A stretch of DNA of 64,000 nucleotides. Source: Salinimicrobium profundisediminis. Lineage in GTDB: Bacteria; Bacteroidota; Bacteroidia; Flavobacteriales; Flavobacteriaceae. Within the stretch, counting starts at the first letter, position 1. Each line of letters starts with the position of its first letter. Shown here in pieces: positions 61,361 to 64,000 of the stretch. A program made the translations under genes and the position numbers. Under the pieces are notes generated by a model. The model ran no database searches and was not told the DNA's origin. It saw only the letters and a program-made list of their open reading frames with translations. Location: contig NZ_JAPJDA010000003.1 of the NCBI RefSeq assembly GCF_026241755.1, positions 62,001 to 126,000 on the forward strand, read 5' to 3'.

Positions 61361-62152
61361 CTACAGATCTTCTGCAGAGGCAATCATTTCAGCAATATCC
61401 ATAACTGCGATATTATCCTCCCTATTCTTGGCCTTAACGCCGTCGGTCATCATTGTATTACAGAAAGGACATCCTGCAGCAATAACTTCGGGTTTTACAT
61501 CTATGGCCTGCTCGGTACGGGCTACATTCACATCTTCCTTACCGGGTTCGGGCTCCTTAAACATTTGTGCACCCCCGGCACCACAGCACATGGCGTCTTT
61601 TTTACATCTTTTCATCTCTACCAGCTCCACCTCAAGCTTTCTCAATAAATCTCTCGGGGCTTCGTAGATGTCATTTCCACGCCCCAGGTAACACGGGTCG
61701 TGAAAAGTGATTCTTTTGCCTTTAAATTTCCCACCTTCAACAGTTAGCCGTCCTTCTTCAAGCAAAGACTTTAAAAAGGTGGTATGGTGCATTACTTCAT
61801 AATTACCGCCAAGGCCGGGATATTCGTTTTTTATAATATTGAAGCAGTGAGGACAGGTGGTTACGATCTTCTTGATCTCATACCCGTTCAAAACTTCAAT
61901 ATTTCCGGCAGCCTGCATTTGGTAAAGGAATTCATTTCCGGCACGTTTCGCAGGGTCTCCAGTACAACTTTCTTCAGTTCCTAAAACAGCAAAATCTACA
62001 TTTGCTTTATTCAGAAGTCTTACAAAAGCTTTGGTGATTTTCTTAGCTCTATCATCGAAGCTTCCGGAGCAACCTACCCAAAAAAGGACTTCGGGTTGTT
62101 TTCCTTCGGCCATATACTCTGCCATGGTTGGCACTTTGATATTTTCTGCCAT
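61361..62152 (-). CDS. CCG-domain (HdrB-like) Fe-S protein
   Basis: A 263-residue soluble protein with two cysteine-rich CCG domains: CSGSFDDRAKKITKAF...CTGDPAKR...TCPHCFN, and DPCYLGRGNDIYEAPRDLL...CCGAGGAQMF...CPFCNTM. These domains bind unusual Fe-S clusters or act as the catalytic B part of heterodisulfide-reductase-type complexes. The gene follows the membrane Fe-S protein by 42 bp on the same strand. Together they resemble a split version of the DUF224 (EMR-type) ETF:menaquinone oxidoreductases, in which HdrC-like and HdrB-like parts are joined. Confidence 0.9.
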   Translation of the reverse strand: MAENIKVPTMAEYMAEGKQPEVLFWVGCSGSFDDRAKKITKAFVRLLNKANVDFAVLGTEESCTGDPAKRAGNEFLYQMQAAGNIEVLNGYEIKKIVTTCPHCFNIIKNEYPGLGGNYEVMHHTTFLKSLLEEGRLTVEGGKFKGKRITFHDPCYLGRGNDIYEAPRDLLRKLEVELVEMKRCKKDAMCCGAGGAQMFKEPEPGKEDVNVARTEQAIDVKPEVIAAGCPFCNTMMTDGVKAKNREDNIAVMDIAEMIASAEDL

Positions 62153-62194
62153 TATATTTTTTGTTACAGCCTCAAAAAAAGGCCATTTTATTAC

Positions 62195-63544
62195 TTAATT
62201 TTCTGTTGCCCAGTTTAAGCGGTCCATTTGGTTGTAAGGCCAGGGCGCTCCGTTATTTTCAATGTTTCCAAGGGCATTATTTAAATCTGCAGGTCCGGCA
62301 CTCTGTTCCATCATAAGGTACCTTCTCATTTCAACAATGATAGAAAGTGGATCAATCCCTACGGGGCAGGCCTCTATACACATTTGGCACGTAGTACAGG
62401 CCCAGATCTCTTCCCTTTGAATATGATCGTCAAGAAGCTGTTTCCCGTCATCTACAAATTTTCCATTCTTATTGATGTTCTCCCCTACTGCTTCCAAACG
62501 ATCGCGGGTATCCATCATAATCTTTCTTGGAGAAAGCAATTTACCTGTATTATTAGCGGGACATTGATCTGTACATCGGCCGCATTCGGTACAGGTATAG
62601 GCATTCAGCAATTGTACCCTGTTAAGGTCAAAAACATCTGATGCTCCAAATTTTTCGGGTTCTCCTGCTTCTTCCCCTTCCGGTTCTGCGGGTGCAGCAA
62701 AAGGATCGGCATCAGGATCCATCATAAGTTGCACTTCTTTAGTAACCGCATCTATATTGTCAAATTCAGCTTTCGGCTTAATTTTAGAATAGTAGACGTT
62801 TGGAAAAGCCAATAAAATATGAAGGTGCTTAGAGTAGTATAAGTAATTAAGGAAGAAAAGAATACCAAGTATATGCAACCACCAGGCTGTTCTCTCGATC
62901 AAAACAAGGGTGGAATCACTAAAACCATCAAGGAGCGGCAGTAAAAAGCCACTAACGGGAAATGCCCCTGCAATCTCCCCGTTTGCCATAGCGTAATGAG
63001 GCGCCAGATTTAACTGCAATTGATAATCGGCCGCATTCATGATCAGAAAGAGCGACATGAGTACCATTTCAAAATAGAGAATGTAGTTAGCGTCATTCTT
63101 TGGCCATTTAGTAAGCTCCCTAGCTTTGAACCTGTAGATATTCAGGACATTTCTTCTTATCCAGAAAATAATCACCCCTACCAGTACCAGTAAGGCAAGA
63201 ATTTCAAAAGCTCCTATAAGAAACCTGTACGGCGTACCAGCAAAAGAAAAGATCCTGTGAGTCCCGAAGATCCCGTCAATGATAATTTCAAGGACTTCGA
63301 TATTGATAATAATAAAACCTACATACACGATCACGTGAACGATCCCCGACACCGGCCTGCGCACCATTTTGTATTGCCCCAGGGCAATTTTGGCCATTTT
63401 CCCCCACCTTTTGGAAGGGTTATCTGTCCTGTCGATCTCCCGACCTACTTTGATATTCCGAATCATCCTCCGGATATTGCGAATAAAAATACCTATCCCT
63501 ATTGCCAGAGCAAGGATAAAGGCGACTTGTGCAAGGATCTGCAT
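62195..63544 (-). CDS. Membrane 4Fe-4S protein (HdrC-like with NarI-like membrane domain)
   Basis: A 449-residue inner-membrane protein. An N-terminal single helix and about four further membrane segments with His residues (residues about 60-240) suggest a haem b or quinone-binding NarI-like domain. Two 4Fe-4S motifs follow: CTECGRCTDQCP and CTTCQMCIEACP. It likely passes electrons between a soluble donor (perhaps ETF) and menaquinone through the adjacent CCG-domain protein. It starts 6 bp after the MCE gene's stop, so all three are probably co-transcribed. Confidence 0.88.
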   Translation of the reverse strand: MQILAQVAFILALAIGIGIFIRNIRRMIRNIKVGREIDRTDNPSKRWGKMAKIALGQYKMVRRPVSGIVHVIVYVGFIIINIEVLEIIIDGIFGTHRIFSFAGTPYRFLIGAFEILALLVLVGVIIFWIRRNVLNIYRFKARELTKWPKNDANYILYFEMVLMSLFLIMNAADYQLQLNLAPHYAMANGEIAGAFPVSGFLLPLLDGFSDSTLVLIERTAWWLHILGILFFLNYLYYSKHLHILLAFPNVYYSKIKPKAEFDNIDAVTKEVQLMMDPDADPFAAPAEPEGEEAGEPEKFGASDVFDLNRVQLLNAYTCTECGRCTDQCPANNTGKLLSPRKIMMDTRDRLEAVGENINKNGKFVDDGKQLLDDHIQREEIWACTTCQMCIEACPVGIDPLSIIVEMRRYLMMEQSAGPADLNNALGNIENNGAPWPYNQMDRLNWATEN

Positions 63545-63550
63545 GGTTAG

Positions 63551-64000
63551 TTATTTTAATGAGTCTTCCGGCGGCGAATAAGGACCGGGGTTTTTACCAA
63601 AGATAGAAAAATGTACGTAACGTTTAGGATTCAATTTCACGTCTTGTATCAATTCATCTAATTGGTTGGTCGCTCTTTCAAGATTATTAAAGACCGCAGG
63701 ATCATTAATTAACTTCCCGGCAGTACCTTCACCCGAATTCAATTTATGGGTAACAGTTTCGAAATTACTCACGGCAGATTCAATATCATCTGTTACTTTA
63801 TTAAAGTCAAATGCCACAAGAGTATCAGAAAAATTACTCAGGTTTGTAGACATATGGTCTAAGTTCGTGAAGGTGCGATCTAACTTGGGAGAGTTGGTAT
63901 TTAAGATACCTTCTACACTCTGGGCCGAATTATTAAGCGAAGCAATAGTAGCATTAAGGTTTGTGATACTGTTCTTTAGATTTTCCCGGGTTGTGGGATT
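63551..64000 (-). CDS. MCE/MlaD-family protein, 3' part
   Basis: The gene runs off the right edge; the last 149 codons are visible, open to position 64000. The sequence is rich in Asn, Ser and Thr with a heptad-like pattern (NLKNSITNLNATIASLNNSAQSVEG; NTNSPKLDRTFTNLDHM), ending in KLNSGEGTAGKLINDPAVFNNL and NPKRYVHFSIFGKNPGP. This C-terminal helical-repeat and tail region is characteristic of Bacteroidota MCE/MlaD-family substrate-binding proteins of lipid transport systems. The N-terminal MCE domain is outside the window. Confidence 0.85.
   Translation of the reverse strand, partial: NPTTRENLKNSITNLNATIASLNNSAQSVEGILNTNSPKLDRTFTNLDHMSTNLSNFSDTLVAFDFNKVTDDIESAVSNFETVTHKLNSGEGTAGKLINDPAVFNNLERATNQLDELIQDVKLNPKRYVHFSIFGKNPGPYSPPEDSLK

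Overview
The window is chromosomal DNA from a member of the Bacteroidota, most likely a marine or halophilic Flavobacteriaceae species. The evidence is: repeated exact matches to the Bacteroidota -7 promoter element TAnnTTTG just upstream of genes, many short lipoproteins and barrel proteins starting MKK, a lipoprotein-type TamA partner (TamL) next to TamB, BshA for bacillithiol, DUF4251 and DUF1704 proteins, an EF-G paralogue of the Bacteroides EF-G2 kind, a fused E1 alpha/beta oxoacid dehydrogenase, and AT-rich (roughly 40% GC by eye) spacers with long palindromic terminators. I saw no tRNA, rRNA, CRISPR array, transposase gene or prophage. About 55 protein genes fill almost the whole window.

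Layout. 1-8.5 kb: cell-envelope assembly (5' end of a lipoprotein, TamB, TamL), then upp. 8.7-13 kb: small accessory genes (NTF2-like protein, a disordered hydrophilic protein, a secreted protein, an APC permease, a universal stress protein, a cold-shock-domain protein), with a 131-bp palindrome filling one spacer. 13-23.6 kb: M61 peptidase, EF-G2-like factor, DinB/DUF1569 protein, S9 peptidase, LytS-type hybrid histidine kinase, and a lipoprotein gene whose only sensible start is ATA. 23.8-27.2 kb: DUF4251 lipoprotein, a one-domain 3-hydroxyacyl-CoA dehydrogenase relative, and an aconitase-family enzyme.

27.4-34.8 kb is the most distinctive region. Nine same-strand genes run, in transcription order: flavoprotein, methyltransferase, type III polyketide synthase, SDR reductase with an enoyl-reductase-like Y-x6-K, FabZ-like dehydratase, ketosynthase, acyl carrier protein, phosphopantetheinyl transferase, and a metallo-beta-lactamase-fold protein without its metal ligands. 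I read this as a self-contained pathway that builds its own acyl-ACP starter, extends it with the type III PKS and then tailors the ring by methylation and oxidation. Such a product would be a phenolic, quinone-like or pyrone lipid. The product itself is inference.

34.8-38.4 kb: OmpA-like and lipocalin-like lipoproteins, a 53-residue DUF1328 membrane protein, and a fused 2-oxoacid dehydrogenase E1. 38.5-45.3 kb on the + strand: 2OG-Fe(II) oxygenase, SUI1-type translation factor, DUF1835 protein, nucleoside phosphorylase, polyphosphate kinase, a cytosolic solute-binding-fold protein and a barrel protein. 45.3-55.4 kb: ung, MutS2 without Smr domain, a DCC protein, a DUF1704 protein that has lost its zinc-site residues, a dicarboxylate symporter, chorismate synthase and a large FAD/Fe-S dehydrogenase. 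55.5-64 kb: a small barrel protein, bshA, a GH3/beta-lactamase fusion, two small conserved or unknown genes, and a CCG-domain / membrane Fe-S / MCE gene set cut by the window end.

A 15-bp palindrome, AAAAATGNCATTTTT, occurs exactly five times, twice as the apex of perfect terminator palindromes and three times inside genes. None of the annotated features explains it.
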